Below are positions 44,180 through 52,759 of a stretch of DNA of 64,000 bases, in pieces. The DNA comes from Prevotella sp. Its GTDB lineage: Bacteria > Bacteroidota > Bacteroidia > Bacteroidales > Bacteroidaceae. The stretch's first letter is position 1. Each line of letters opens with the position of its first letter. Under the pieces are notes generated by a model. It had not been told where the DNA came from. It searched no databases and was given only the letters and a program-made list of their open reading frames with translations. The stretch covers positions 16,611-80,610 of the forward strand of contig JAGCZA010000145.1 in the NCBI GenBank assembly GCA_017960525.1, given 5' to 3'. The position numbers were made by a program, and so were the translations under genes.

Positions 44180-44514
44180 ACTTCGGCAGGCTGCTGTGCG
44201 GGCTGCTGTTCGCGCCAGTAGATTTTGTCTTCAATAAATTCCTGTGTGGCCAGCAGAGTGGGCTTCGGCAGTTTCTCGTAGTAGCGCGAAATCTCTATTT
44301 GTTCGCGATTCTCAAACACCTCTTCGAGTGTGTCGTTGTATGAGGCGAACTCGGCCAGCTTCTTCGACAGGTCTTCCTTGATCTGTACTGAAATCTGGTT
44401 GGCCCGCTTTGCAATGATTGCCACAGACTCGTAGATGTTGCCTGTTTCTTCGCAGAGTTCCATAATGTTGCGCGTCACGGTGTTGATTGGCGCTTTCGAT
44501 TTCTTGTAATCCAT
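44176..44514 (-). CDS. rpoZ: RNA polymerase omega subunit, Bacteroidota type
   Basis: 112 aa. MDYKKSKAPINTVTRNIMELCEETGNIYESVAIIAKRANQI matches the omega core (xYexVxixxkRAxqi). The C-terminal half (LEEVFENREQIEISRYYEKLPKPTLLATQEFIED) is the lineage-specific extension. Omega stabilises the beta-prime subunit. It sits 6 bp after bamD. Confidence 0.92.
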   Translation of the reverse strand: MDYKKSKAPINTVTRNIMELCEETGNIYESVAIIAKRANQISVQIKEDLSKKLAEFASYNDTLEEVFENREQIEISRYYEKLPKPTLLATQEFIEDKIYWREQQPAQQPAEV

Positions 44515-44520
44515 ATTTCT

Positions 44521-45351
44521 TTAGGGGTTTAATGTCACTTTTTTGCACTTCTGGATGTATTTCTCGGCCAGCTCGCACTCTTTCGATTCTGGGTACTCGT
44601 TGAGGAAGCCGTAGCACTCGTCCTCGGCATCGCGGTAACGCTCAAGTTTGCGATCTTCGGTGCTGTTTTCTGCTAACTGGAACTTGCTCTTCATAATGAG
44701 CACCGAGAAGTCTTCGCGGTGTTTCGAGTCGGGGTATTTCTTCAGCGCGTTCTGTGCTACAATGATGCTCGACGAATAGTTGCTCTCGCTGTTCGAGTTG
44801 ATGTTGCCAAAATAGCCGCCCAGGTTGTAATAGAGTTGTGCCGAGAGCAGTTCCTTTATTTCCAGCTTCTCTCTGAGTTGGAAGAGGTGGTCTGTAGCTT
44901 TCTCTGCCAATGGCGACTCTGGGTAGAGGTTGATGAAGTCTTGATAGGCGTTCATCGCTCCGATTGTGGGCGTCTGGTCCAACCGAGGTTCCGGCGCCCC
45001 CACGTAGAGTGACTCGCCCACGTAGAACATAGCCTGTTCGGCATAGAGGCCCCTGGGGTAAGTTTGGTGGTATTTCTTGAATGTTTCTGAAGCCGACTCG
45101 TAGTCGCGGTCCATATATTCCGCCATTGCGAGCATATAGAGTGACTCCTGTGCTTCTTCAGAGCCTTTCTTCATTGTGACGATGCCTCCCAGGAACGTGG
45201 CTGCCTGATTGGGTTTTCCCATTGCGAAACACTCCTTGGCGTACTCGTACCGATAGTTCATATCGGCATACTTGTACACCTTGTTAAACTCGCCTGCGCA
45301 ACCACTCAGCAGTATGGCGAGAGAAGCCCATAATAATGCGCACTTTTTCAT
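44521..45351 (-). CDS. bamD: Outer membrane assembly lipoprotein BamD
   Basis: 276 aa. Lipobox LLSGC (Cys18) and TPR-type helices across the mature chain (ADMNYRYEYAKECFAMGKPNQAATFLG, EESLYMLAMAEYMDRDYESASETFKKYHQTYPRGLYAEQAMFYVGESLY, MNAYQDFINLYPESPLAEKA). Part of the Bam complex that inserts barrels such as the porin and Omp peptidases. ATG 45351 is preferred over an upstream start because a -7 box lies just before it. Confidence 0.92.
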   Translation of the reverse strand: MKKCALLWASLAILLSGCAGEFNKVYKYADMNYRYEYAKECFAMGKPNQAATFLGGIVTMKKGSEEAQESLYMLAMAEYMDRDYESASETFKKYHQTYPRGLYAEQAMFYVGESLYVGAPEPRLDQTPTIGAMNAYQDFINLYPESPLAEKATDHLFQLREKLEIKELLSAQLYYNLGGYFGNINSNSESNYSSSIIVAQNALKKYPDSKHREDFSVLIMKSKFQLAENSTEDRKLERYRDAEDECYGFLNEYPESKECELAEKYIQKCKKVTLNP

Positions 45352-45360
45352 TTCGGGTTG

Positions 45361-45391
45361 CAAAATTACGCATTTTCGGCTGAATGCCAAA
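45361..45391 (-). promoter_or_regulatory. bamD promoter with near-zero leader
   Basis: On the minus strand TTTG (45388-45391), 19-nt spacer, TAATTTTG (45361-45368), then only 9 nt to ATG 45351. Confidence 0.7.
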
Positions 45392-45442
45392 CTTTTCTGT
45401 ACGTTTTTTGCCATTTATAACGTTTATTACCACAAAAATTTG

Positions 45443-45450
45443 TAATTTTG
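45443..45450 (+). promoter_or_regulatory. uvrB -7 box with near-zero leader
   Basis: TAATTTTG followed by 8 nt (CCGACGAA) and ATG 45459. No TTTG at the ideal distance; TTTA at 45423 is the closest candidate. Confidence 0.6.
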
Positions 45451-45458
45451 CCGACGAA

Positions 45459-47480
45459 ATGAACTTCAAACTGTCATCACGATTCCAGCCCACGGGCGAC
45501 CAGCCGGAGGCCATCCGCCAACTTACAGAGGGTGTCCTGAGGGGCGACCGCGCACAGGTGCTGCTGGGTGTCACTGGCTCCGGCAAGACGTTTACTATGG
45601 CCAATGTTATTGCCAACATCAACCGCCCCACGCTCATCCTCTCCCACAACAAGACACTGGCAGCCCAACTCTTTCAGGAGATGCGCGGCTTCTTCCCAGA
45701 GAACGCCGTCGACTACTACGTGAGTTACTACGACTACTACCAGCCCGAAGCCTACCTCCCTTCCACCGACACCTATATCGAGAAAGACTTGGCCATCAAC
45801 GACGAGATTGACCGCCTGCGGCTGGCGGCTGTGAGCAATCTGCTTTCTGGAAGGCGTGATGTGGTGGTGGTTTCCAGCGTGTCGTGCATCTACGGTATGG
45901 GCAGCCCTAACGCGCTCTCCGACAATGTCATAGAAATCTGTCAGGGACAGCACATCGACCGCAACGCCCTGCTCCGCAAACTGGTGCAGTCGCTCTACGT
46001 GCGCAACGACCTGGCGCTGGAGCGCGGCAACTTCCGCGTGAAGGGCGATACGGTGGACATCTATATGGCCTACAGCGAAATGATTTTGCGCGTCACCTTC
46101 TGGGACGACGAAATCGACGCCATCGAGGAACTGGATCCTGTCACGTTGCAGCGTCTGGGCACATACGCTGACTATAAACTCTATCCTGCCAACCTCTTTA
46201 TGACCACCGAGGAGCAGACGCATAAGGCCATCCGTATGATTCAGGACGACCTGGTGAAGCAGGTGGACTTCTTCCACGAACTGGGTGATGACATCAAGGC
46301 ACAGCGCATCAAGGAGCGTGTGGAGTACGATATGGAGATGATTAAGGAACTGGGCCATTGCTCTGGCATCGAGAACTACTCCCGCTACTTCGACGGGCGC
46401 CAGGCTGGCGAGCGGCCCTACTGCCTGCTCGACTTCTTCCCCAAGGACTTCCTGCTCTTCATCGATGAAAGTCACGTCAGTGTACCCCAAATCGGGGCTA
46501 TGTACGGAGGAGACCGCGCCCGCAAGACCAATCTGGTGGAGTACGGCTTCCGTCTGCCTGCCGCTTTCGACAATCGTCCGCTCACCTTCGAGGAGTTCCA
46601 GGAGAACACGGGCCAGACCATCTACGTCTCGGCTACGCCTGCCGATTTTGAGTTGCAACAGTCTGAGGGTGTGGTCGTTGAACAGTTGATACGTCCAACA
46701 GGGCTGCTTGACCCGGAGATAGAGGTGCGGCCCAGCGAGCACCAGATAGACGATTTGCTCGAAGAGATTCGTGTGCGTTCAGAACAGAAGGAGCGCGTGT
46801 TGGTGACAACGCTCACCAAGCGTATGGCCGAGGAGTTGTCGGAGTATCTGCTGGAGCATGGTGTGCAGACAGCCTATATCCATAGCGATGTGGCCACGCT
46901 CGACCGTGTGAAGATTCTGGAAGACCTGCGCAACGGTGTCTACGATGTGCTTGTGGGCGTCAATCTGCTGCGTGAGGGCCTCGACCTCCCGGAGGTGTCG
47001 CTCGTGGCTATCCTTGATGCCGACAAGGAAGGATTTTTGCGTAGCCGCCGCTCGCTGGTGCAGACCGCAGGCCGTGCAGCACGCAATGTGAACGGGCGCG
47101 TCATCATGTACGCAGACACCATCACCCGCTCTATGCAGGAGACCATCGACGAGACCAACCGCCGTCGCACCAAGCAGCTGCACTACAACGAGGAGCACGG
47201 TATCACTCCGACCCAGATAGTGAAGGCAGTTGGCGGTGAGTGGTCAGAGCTGAGAGGTGAGAGAATGGAGGTGAGAGGTGGCAAGTTGGAGACGGTGCCC
47301 ATCACTTCTGGAATCGCTGCCGACCCCATTATTGAGCATCTAACCCGTCCGCAGATGGAGAAACTCATTGCCGAGACCACAAGGAGGATGAAGGAGGCCG
47401 CCAAGAATATGGACTTCCTGCAGGCGGCACAATACCGAGATGAAATACTGCGCATGCAGAAAGAGCTGGAGCTGAAATAG
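45459..47480 (+). CDS. uvrB: Excinuclease ABC subunit B
   Basis: Damage-verifying helicase-like subunit of nucleotide excision repair. 673 aa. LLGVTGSGKTFTMANV (Walker A), the beta-hairpin YYDYYQPEAYLPSTDTYIEK, LLFIDESHVSVPQI (motif II), LLREGLDLPEVSLVAILDADKEGFLR and QTAGRAARN (motif VI). The C-terminal UVR motif is MKEAAKNMDFLQAAQYRDEI. The linker before the UVR domain (about residues 592-611) is encoded by AGAGGTG-type 7-nt repeats. Divergent from bamD. Confidence 0.96.
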   Translation: MNFKLSSRFQPTGDQPEAIRQLTEGVLRGDRAQVLLGVTGSGKTFTMANVIANINRPTLILSHNKTLAAQLFQEMRGFFPENAVDYYVSYYDYYQPEAYLPSTDTYIEKDLAINDEIDRLRLAAVSNLLSGRRDVVVVSSVSCIYGMGSPNALSDNVIEICQGQHIDRNALLRKLVQSLYVRNDLALERGNFRVKGDTVDIYMAYSEMILRVTFWDDEIDAIEELDPVTLQRLGTYADYKLYPANLFMTTEEQTHKAIRMIQDDLVKQVDFFHELGDDIKAQRIKERVEYDMEMIKELGHCSGIENYSRYFDGRQAGERPYCLLDFFPKDFLLFIDESHVSVPQIGAMYGGDRARKTNLVEYGFRLPAAFDNRPLTFEEFQENTGQTIYVSATPADFELQQSEGVVVEQLIRPTGLLDPEIEVRPSEHQIDDLLEEIRVRSEQKERVLVTTLTKRMAEELSEYLLEHGVQTAYIHSDVATLDRVKILEDLRNGVYDVLVGVNLLREGLDLPEVSLVAILDADKEGFLRSRRSLVQTAGRAARNVNGRVIMYADTITRSMQETIDETNRRRTKQLHYNEEHGITPTQIVKAVGGEWSELRGERMEVRGGKLETVPITSGIAADPIIEHLTRPQMEKLIAETTRRMKEAAKNMDFLQAAQYRDEILRMQKELELK

Positions 47481-47514
47481 CCCCCTTGATGGGTCGCTGT
47501 ATTGCAGGCTCAGA

Positions 47515-47602
47515 ATTTGGTTCGTCCAAACTTGGAGTTTGGTTCGTCCAAAGTGTGAGTTTGGTTCGTCCAAACCAGGAGTTTGGTTCGTCCAAATTTT
47601 TG
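47515..47602. repeat. 22-bp alternating-hairpin array, 4 units
   Basis: Units begin at 47515, 47537, 47559 and 47581, each with the core TTTGGTTCGTCCAAA. Linkers are CTTGGA, GTGTGA and CCAGGA; the last unit runs into TTTTTG, as in the 17.4 kb array. It lies between the convergent ends of uvrB and the sensor kinase gene. The orientation is opposite to the 17.4 kb array. Confidence 0.92.
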
Positions 47603-47630
47603 GGATGCCCAAACGTCTATTTTGCGACTG

Positions 47631-48884
47631 TCAGAGATTCACGGGAATGTCGAGGGAGAATTTGGAGCCTTCGCCCAGCTTCGACTCCACGCCTATGCTG
47701 CCCCCCAGCGAGTTGGCCATTGTGGTGCAGACGTTCAGCCCCAGACCAGCACCGGGTATAAACTCGTCCACCTTGTAGAATCGCTCGAATATGTGCTTCA
47801 GGTTCTCCTCAGAGATACCCTTGCCCGTATCGCTCACCCAGATGCTCACACGGCCCTCTTCAGGGTGGTTGTAGCCAACGTTGATGCTGCCTTGTGTTGT
47901 GAATTTGATGGCATTCGACAACAGGTGGCCCATAATCTCTTCCAGTTTTTCCCTGTCGCTGGTCAGGGTGAAGCTGTCGTAGGCAAAGGTGCTGTCAAGC
48001 TTCACACCCGGATTCAGGCGTTCTGCCCACTGGTTCATCGATTCGCGCAGAGCCTCGTTCAGGTTGAAGGCGGTTTTGTTGATTTCAGTTCTTCCCGACT
48101 CCACCTTCGATATGTTCACTACGTCGTCGATGATGCGTAACAGTTTCTGCGTGTTCTCCTGGATAAGGTCTAGCAGTCCGTGGCGTTCCTCGTCGGTGGT
48201 CACGTCGGGGAGCACGCTGGTGAATCCGATGATGGCATTAAGGGGCGTGCGTATTTCATGACTCATATTGGCAATGAAGGCCGACTTCAGCCTGTCGCTT
48301 TCCTCGGCGCGTATGCGTGCCTGAACCAGGGCCTCCTCCAGGTCTTTGCGCTCGTCTATGCGCATCGTTGTCCCCACAATCTTCGTCGGCATTCCCTCCA
48401 CGTCGCGCTCGGCCACGGTTGCATAGCTCTCCTCCCAGTAGAAACTCTTGCTGGAGTAAGGACTCTTCACACGGTACACTTCGTGGTAATCGTCAATTTT
48501 CCCCTCGCAAATGTCTTTCACCGTTTTGGCTATGCGCTCTGCGTCGCGCTCGTCCAGCATGTTGGTGTTTTCATCAACCGTCGCGTTGTTGGGCAAAATC
48601 AGGTGGCTCGACTTCTCACGGAAATCCTGGTCGTAAGTCAGTTTGTTGCTCTTGACGTCGAGATGCCAGACGGCCAAGTCCATAGCTTTCAGCACAAACT
48701 CGAATTCCACATTGTGCTCGTGCATCTTGTCCAGCTCGGCCAGCTCGCCCTTCAGCTCCTTGTAGTGGCGCTGCTGAATGAAAAGCATAAGCACCATACC
48801 AATAATGACCAGGGCGAAGAAACCCCAGATGATGATGTCCTTGATGACGGACTCCTGGCTGATATAAAAGAGAAAGTCGTTCAT
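47631..48884 (-). CDS. Membrane sensor histidine kinase
   Basis: 417 aa. One transmembrane helix about 15-35, coiled coil about 38-58, PAS-like region about 60-175 (EFVLKAMDLAVWHLDVKSNKLTYDQDF...WEESYATVAERD...IVGTTMRIDERKDLEEAL). The DHp domain carries the intact SHEIRTPLNAIIGF (phospho-His), then HATPase with HLLSNAIKFT, VSDTGKGI, GAGLGLNVCTTMANSLGG. No receiver domain and no adjacent response regulator, so the partner is unknown. PAS assignment is by pattern only. Confidence 0.88.
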   Translation of the reverse strand: MNDFLFYISQESVIKDIIIWGFFALVIIGMVLMLFIQQRHYKELKGELAELDKMHEHNVEFEFVLKAMDLAVWHLDVKSNKLTYDQDFREKSSHLILPNNATVDENTNMLDERDAERIAKTVKDICEGKIDDYHEVYRVKSPYSSKSFYWEESYATVAERDVEGMPTKIVGTTMRIDERKDLEEALVQARIRAEESDRLKSAFIANMSHEIRTPLNAIIGFTSVLPDVTTDEERHGLLDLIQENTQKLLRIIDDVVNISKVESGRTEINKTAFNLNEALRESMNQWAERLNPGVKLDSTFAYDSFTLTSDREKLEEIMGHLLSNAIKFTTQGSINVGYNHPEEGRVSIWVSDTGKGISEENLKHIFERFYKVDEFIPGAGLGLNVCTTMANSLGGSIGVESKLGEGSKFSLDIPVNL

Positions 48885-48891
48885 TGCCGTG

Positions 48892-48921
48892 CAAAGTTAC
48901 TAATTATTTCCGAAATGCAAA
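48892..48921 (-). promoter_or_regulatory. Sensor kinase promoter with near-zero leader
   Basis: Minus strand: TTTG (48918-48921), 18-nt spacer, TAACTTTG (48892-48899), then 7 nt to ATG 48884. Confidence 0.65.
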
Positions 48922-48938
48922 ACTTTTTGCCTTTTTAT

Positions 48939-48969
48939 TTTGTTCTTTCGCAAACTTAATGTAATTTTG
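48939..48969 (+). promoter_or_regulatory. rlmL promoter (TTTG-19 nt-TAATTTTG)
   Basis: TTTG 48939-48942 and TAATTTTG 48962-48969; ATG 48993 follows 23 nt later. Confidence 0.72.
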
Positions 48970-48992
48970 CACCTCGAAACTTATTAATTTTC

Positions 48993-50528
48993 ATGGAACA
49001 ACAATTTGAACTCATCGCCAAGACCTTTATGGGCCTCGAACCTGTCTTGGCGAAAGAACTGACCCAACTGGGGGCGAACGACATCCAGATAGGCAGACGT
49101 ATGGTGTCGTTCAAGGGTGACAAAGAGATGATGTACCGTGCTAATTTCCAACTTCATACGGCCATCAAGATTCTGAAACCAATTTATCATTTCAAGGCCA
49201 GTTGTGCCGACGATGTCTACGAAGCAGTCAAGCAGATAGACTGGACTGAATACTTGGGCACTGACCGCACCTTTGCTGTCGATGCAGTCGTGTTTTCGGA
49301 AGAGTTCCGCCACTCCAAGTTCGTCAGTTATAAGGTGAAGGACGCTATCGTGGACCAGTTCAGGGAGAAGACGGGTGTCAGGCCTAACATCTCGGTCTCC
49401 AATCCTGATTTACGCCTGCACATACACATTGCCGAGGACGATGCCACCCTCTGTCTGGATAGTAGTGGCGAGAGTCTGCACCGCAGGGGCTACCGGCAGG
49501 AGAGTGTGGAGGCTCCCCTCAACGAGGTGCTTGCCGCAGGAATGATTATGCTGACGGGTTGGCAGGGCGACACCGACTTCATCGACCCTATGTGCGGTTC
49601 TGGTACGCTGCTCATCGAGGCGGCTCTCATTGCCCGCAATATGGCTCCGGGTGTCTTCCGCAAAGAGTATGCCTTCGAGAAATGGCCCGACTTCGATGCC
49701 GACCTCTTCGACAGCATCTACAACGACGACTCGCAGGAGCGTGAGTTTACTCATCATATTTACGGCTACGACATTGATATGAAGGCCGTGAATACCGCAC
49801 GCATCAACGTGAAGGCTGCCGGGCTTACTGCCGACATCACGGTGGAACAGCAGGACTTCAAGGATTTCACCCAGCCCTCTGCAAAGAGCATTATGGTGAC
49901 CAATCCGCCATACGGAGAGCGCATATCCACGCCCGATTTGCTGGGCACTTACCGTATGATAGGCGAAAGGCTCAAACACCAGTTCCAGGGCAACGACGCC
50001 TGGATTCTCAGTTATCGTGAGGAATGTTTCGAGCAAATCGGACTGAAGCCCAGCCTGAAGATTCCCCTCTACAACGGTTCGCTGGAGTGCGAGTTGCGCA
50101 AGTACCAGATGTTCGACGGCAAACTCAAGCAGTTCCGTAGTGAGGGCGGCGAGGTGAAAACTGAGGAGGAGAAACGCCTGATGGCCGAGCGCCACCGCTT
50201 TAAGAAAGAGCGTGAGTTCAAGCAACGGCTCACAGAGCAGGAAGAAAACGAAGAGGGCGACATCCGCTCGTTCACCTTCCACCGTCGTGAGTTGGGAAGC
50301 GAGAGAAAAGCGGAAAAGCGTGAGCGGATGGAAAGGAAAGGCGACCGATTCGACCGGAAGGAAGACCGTTTCGAGAGGAAAGGCAACCGCTTCGATCGCA
50401 AAGAAGACCGCTTCGACCGTAAGGGTGACCGCTTTGACAAGCGGAGCGGTAAATCGCAGTACAGAAGTTCGGAGAATCGTGGAGGCCACGAGCGCTTCGA
50501 CCGCAGCGGCGGCGGTAGGAAAAAGTAA
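48993..50528 (+). CDS. rlmL: THUMP-domain 23S rRNA methyltransferase (RlmL type) with repeat tail
   Basis: 511 aa. THUMP domain about 45-160 and SAM-dependent N2-guanine methyltransferase domain about 165-385 with FIDPMCGSGTLLIEAALIARN, IYGYDIDMKAV and the catalytic MVTNPPYGERI. This matches the RlmL half of E. coli RlmKL (m2G2445); the RlmK half is missing, as in many bacteria. Residues about 395-511 form a highly charged tail with five tandem 7-residue repeats of the form G/E-D/N-R-F-D/E-R-K (about 450-485), then an Arg/Gly/Ser-rich end, probably disordered and RNA-binding. Confidence 0.9.
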   Translation: MEQQFELIAKTFMGLEPVLAKELTQLGANDIQIGRRMVSFKGDKEMMYRANFQLHTAIKILKPIYHFKASCADDVYEAVKQIDWTEYLGTDRTFAVDAVVFSEEFRHSKFVSYKVKDAIVDQFREKTGVRPNISVSNPDLRLHIHIAEDDATLCLDSSGESLHRRGYRQESVEAPLNEVLAAGMIMLTGWQGDTDFIDPMCGSGTLLIEAALIARNMAPGVFRKEYAFEKWPDFDADLFDSIYNDDSQEREFTHHIYGYDIDMKAVNTARINVKAAGLTADITVEQQDFKDFTQPSAKSIMVTNPPYGERISTPDLLGTYRMIGERLKHQFQGNDAWILSYREECFEQIGLKPSLKIPLYNGSLECELRKYQMFDGKLKQFRSEGGEVKTEEEKRLMAERHRFKKEREFKQRLTEQEENEEGDIRSFTFHRRELGSERKAEKRERMERKGDRFDRKEDRFERKGNRFDRKEDRFDRKGDRFDKRSGKSQYRSSENRGGHERFDRSGGGRKK

Positions 50529-50548
50529 AATCATATTGACAGTAGACT

Positions 50549-52759
50549 ATGAATAATATAAAGTGTCTGACGGCATTGTCTGCCTTTCTATTTGCCTTCA
50601 TACCTATGAACGCCCAGCAGAAGAAACTCTTCACACTTGAAGACTTGAACTTTGGTGGCACCAACTACCACAATCTGCGCCCCAAAACTATGCAGTTGGC
50701 TTGGTGGGGCGACCAATTGGTGCATACCGATGTGGAGGAGTGCAACCTCGTAGACCCGAAGACGGGCAAGGAGACGTTGCTCTTCACCCTCGACGACATC
50801 AACAAATGGGCTAAGAGCGATGACTTCCATTATGTGCGTCACCTCCAGTCGGCCACGTTCCCATATCCCGACCAGCCCATCGTGGCTGTCGGCAACAAGA
50901 AAGCCTATACGCTCATCGATTTTAAGAAAAAGCAGATAGTGTGGCAGGACAGTCTCTCTGGTCAGACAGCCAACGACTGGAACCCGCAGTCGCGGGCAAC
51001 AGCCTACGTTGAGGACAACCAACTGTGGGTGGTCGATGCCGAAAGTCATAAGCATCAACTTACTACCGACGGCTCACGCGAGATTGTCTACGGACAGAGT
51101 GTGCACCGCGACGAGTGGGGTATCACAAAGGGAACTTTCTGGAGCCCCGACGGCCAGCGTCTCGCCTTTTACCGTATGGACCAGTCGATGGTCACCGACT
51201 ATCCCCAGGTGAGCATTGACCCGCGCATCGCCGAGATGCAGCCCGACAAATACCCAATGGCCGGCACCAACACCCACGTCGTCACCATCGGCGTCTACGA
51301 CCTCCGCACCCACAAGACCCTCTACCTCCAGACTCCCCCCGTCCAGTATGCTGCGCTACCTGCACAGCCAGACACCCCCGTCTTCTTCACCAACCTCGCC
51401 TGGAGCCCCGACGGCAGTACCATCTATCTCCAAGAACTGAACCGCGACCAGAACGACTGCCGCCTCGTCTCCTACGATGCCGCTACAGGCCAGCGCCTTG
51501 CCGAACTCTACCGCGAGACCAGCGAGAAATACGTGGAGCCCCTTCATCCCATCCAGTTCCTCCCCTGGGACAGCACTAAGTTCCTCCTCCAGAGCCAGAA
51601 GGACGGCTACAACCACCTCTACCTCTTCGACCTTTCCTCTTCTGTAGGGGCAGGCCCCGTGCCAGCCCGCCAACTCACCAGCGGCCTGTGGGTGGTGCTT
51701 GATGTGCTGGGATTCAACAAGAAGCAGAAGGCCGTCATCATCGCCTCTAACGAGAAACACCCCTTGCAGCGCAACCTCTACGCCGTCAATATCAAGACGG
51801 GCAATCGTACACCCCTCGACAATTGCGAGGGTGTCCATCGTGCTGTGCTTTCCAATTCAGGCACAATACTTTACGACAAGTGGCAGACACCTGCGACACC
51901 TAATACCGTCAGTGTTACCCAATTCTCAAATTCCAAGCCACAGACCACAAATATTCTCATCGCACCCGACCCTTGGGCCGACTATGAGCAACCGATGTTT
52001 GAGAGTGGAAAACTGAAAGCAGCCGACGGCACTACAGACCTCTATTACAGGATGGTGAAGCCCAAGGACTTCAATCCCGCGAAAAAATATCCTACGGTGG
52101 TCTACGTCTACGGCGGCCCTCACGCCCATAACGTCGAGGCCTCGTGGCATTGGTACAGCCGTTCCTGGGAAACCTATATGGCGCAGAAGGGCTACATCGT
52201 CTTCATTCTCGACAACCGAGGGAGCGAGAATCGTGGCCGCGACTTCGAGCAGGCCACTTTCCGTCAGTTGGGACAGGTGGAGATGAAAGACCAGATGAAG
52301 GGTGTGGAGTTCCTGAAGAGCCTTCCATACGTCGACAGCAACCGTTTAGGCGTGCACGGCTGGAGTTACGGCGGCTATATGACCATCTCCTTGATGACCA
52401 ACTATCCCGATGTGTTCAAGGTGGGAGTGGCCGGTGGCCCTGTCATCGACTGGCAGTGGTACGAGGTGATGTACGGCGAGCGTTATATGGACACTCCACA
52501 GCAGAACCCCGACGGCTACGCCAAGTGCAGTCTTGTCAATCAGGCAAAGAATTTGAAGGGGAAACTCCAGATTATCATTGGCTACAACGACCCGACGGTG
52601 GTGCCCCAGCACGCCCTTTCGTTTATCAAGGCTTGCAATGAGGCCGGCACCCAGCCAGACTTCTACGTCTATCCTGGCGAAGGCCACAACATGATGGGCC
52701 ACGCCAGCGTTCACTTGCACGAGCGCATCACGCAATATTTCGAGGACTACCTGAAATGA
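50549..52759 (+). CDS. Exported S9-family dipeptidyl peptidase (DPP IV/PTP-A-like)
   Basis: 736 aa. Signal peptide about 1-22, N-terminal beta-propeller (DPPIV_N) about 40-470 with GTFWSPDGQRLAFYRMDQSMV, and an alpha/beta hydrolase domain about 490-736. Triad: Ser in GWSYGGYMT, Asp in IGYNDPTVVPQHA, His in GEGHNMMGHA. It releases Xaa-Pro di- or tripeptides in the periplasm; exact specificity is not decided by sequence. The segment SSSVGAGPVPARQL (about 365-377) is encoded by a GC-rich palindrome. Its stop overlaps the mntP start. Confidence 0.92.
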   Translation: MNNIKCLTALSAFLFAFIPMNAQQKKLFTLEDLNFGGTNYHNLRPKTMQLAWWGDQLVHTDVEECNLVDPKTGKETLLFTLDDINKWAKSDDFHYVRHLQSATFPYPDQPIVAVGNKKAYTLIDFKKKQIVWQDSLSGQTANDWNPQSRATAYVEDNQLWVVDAESHKHQLTTDGSREIVYGQSVHRDEWGITKGTFWSPDGQRLAFYRMDQSMVTDYPQVSIDPRIAEMQPDKYPMAGTNTHVVTIGVYDLRTHKTLYLQTPPVQYAALPAQPDTPVFFTNLAWSPDGSTIYLQELNRDQNDCRLVSYDAATGQRLAELYRETSEKYVEPLHPIQFLPWDSTKFLLQSQKDGYNHLYLFDLSSSVGAGPVPARQLTSGLWVVLDVLGFNKKQKAVIIASNEKHPLQRNLYAVNIKTGNRTPLDNCEGVHRAVLSNSGTILYDKWQTPATPNTVSVTQFSNSKPQTTNILIAPDPWADYEQPMFESGKLKAADGTTDLYYRMVKPKDFNPAKKYPTVVYVYGGPHAHNVEASWHWYSRSWETYMAQKGYIVFILDNRGSENRGRDFEQATFRQLGQVEMKDQMKGVEFLKSLPYVDSNRLGVHGWSYGGYMTISLMTNYPDVFKVGVAGGPVIDWQWYEVMYGERYMDTPQQNPDGYAKCSLVNQAKNLKGKLQIIIGYNDPTVVPQHALSFIKACNEAGTQPDFYVYPGEGHNMMGHASVHLHERITQYFEDYLK

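Noticed and set aside
45384-45458. Upstream extension of UvrB by 25 residues
   Set aside because: It crosses the -7 box at 45443-45450 and the added residues do not resemble UvrB.
47365-47595. Short reading frames over the arrays (also 17344-17574 and 47486-47761)
   Set aside because: They translate the repeats themselves; a 22-bp unit shifts frame each time and gives repeated FGRTKL/VWTNQT-like strings with no start signal.
52700-52756. yybP-ykoY manganese riboswitch before mntP
   Set aside because: mntP overlaps the end of the peptidase gene; there is no untranslated leader to hold a riboswitch.
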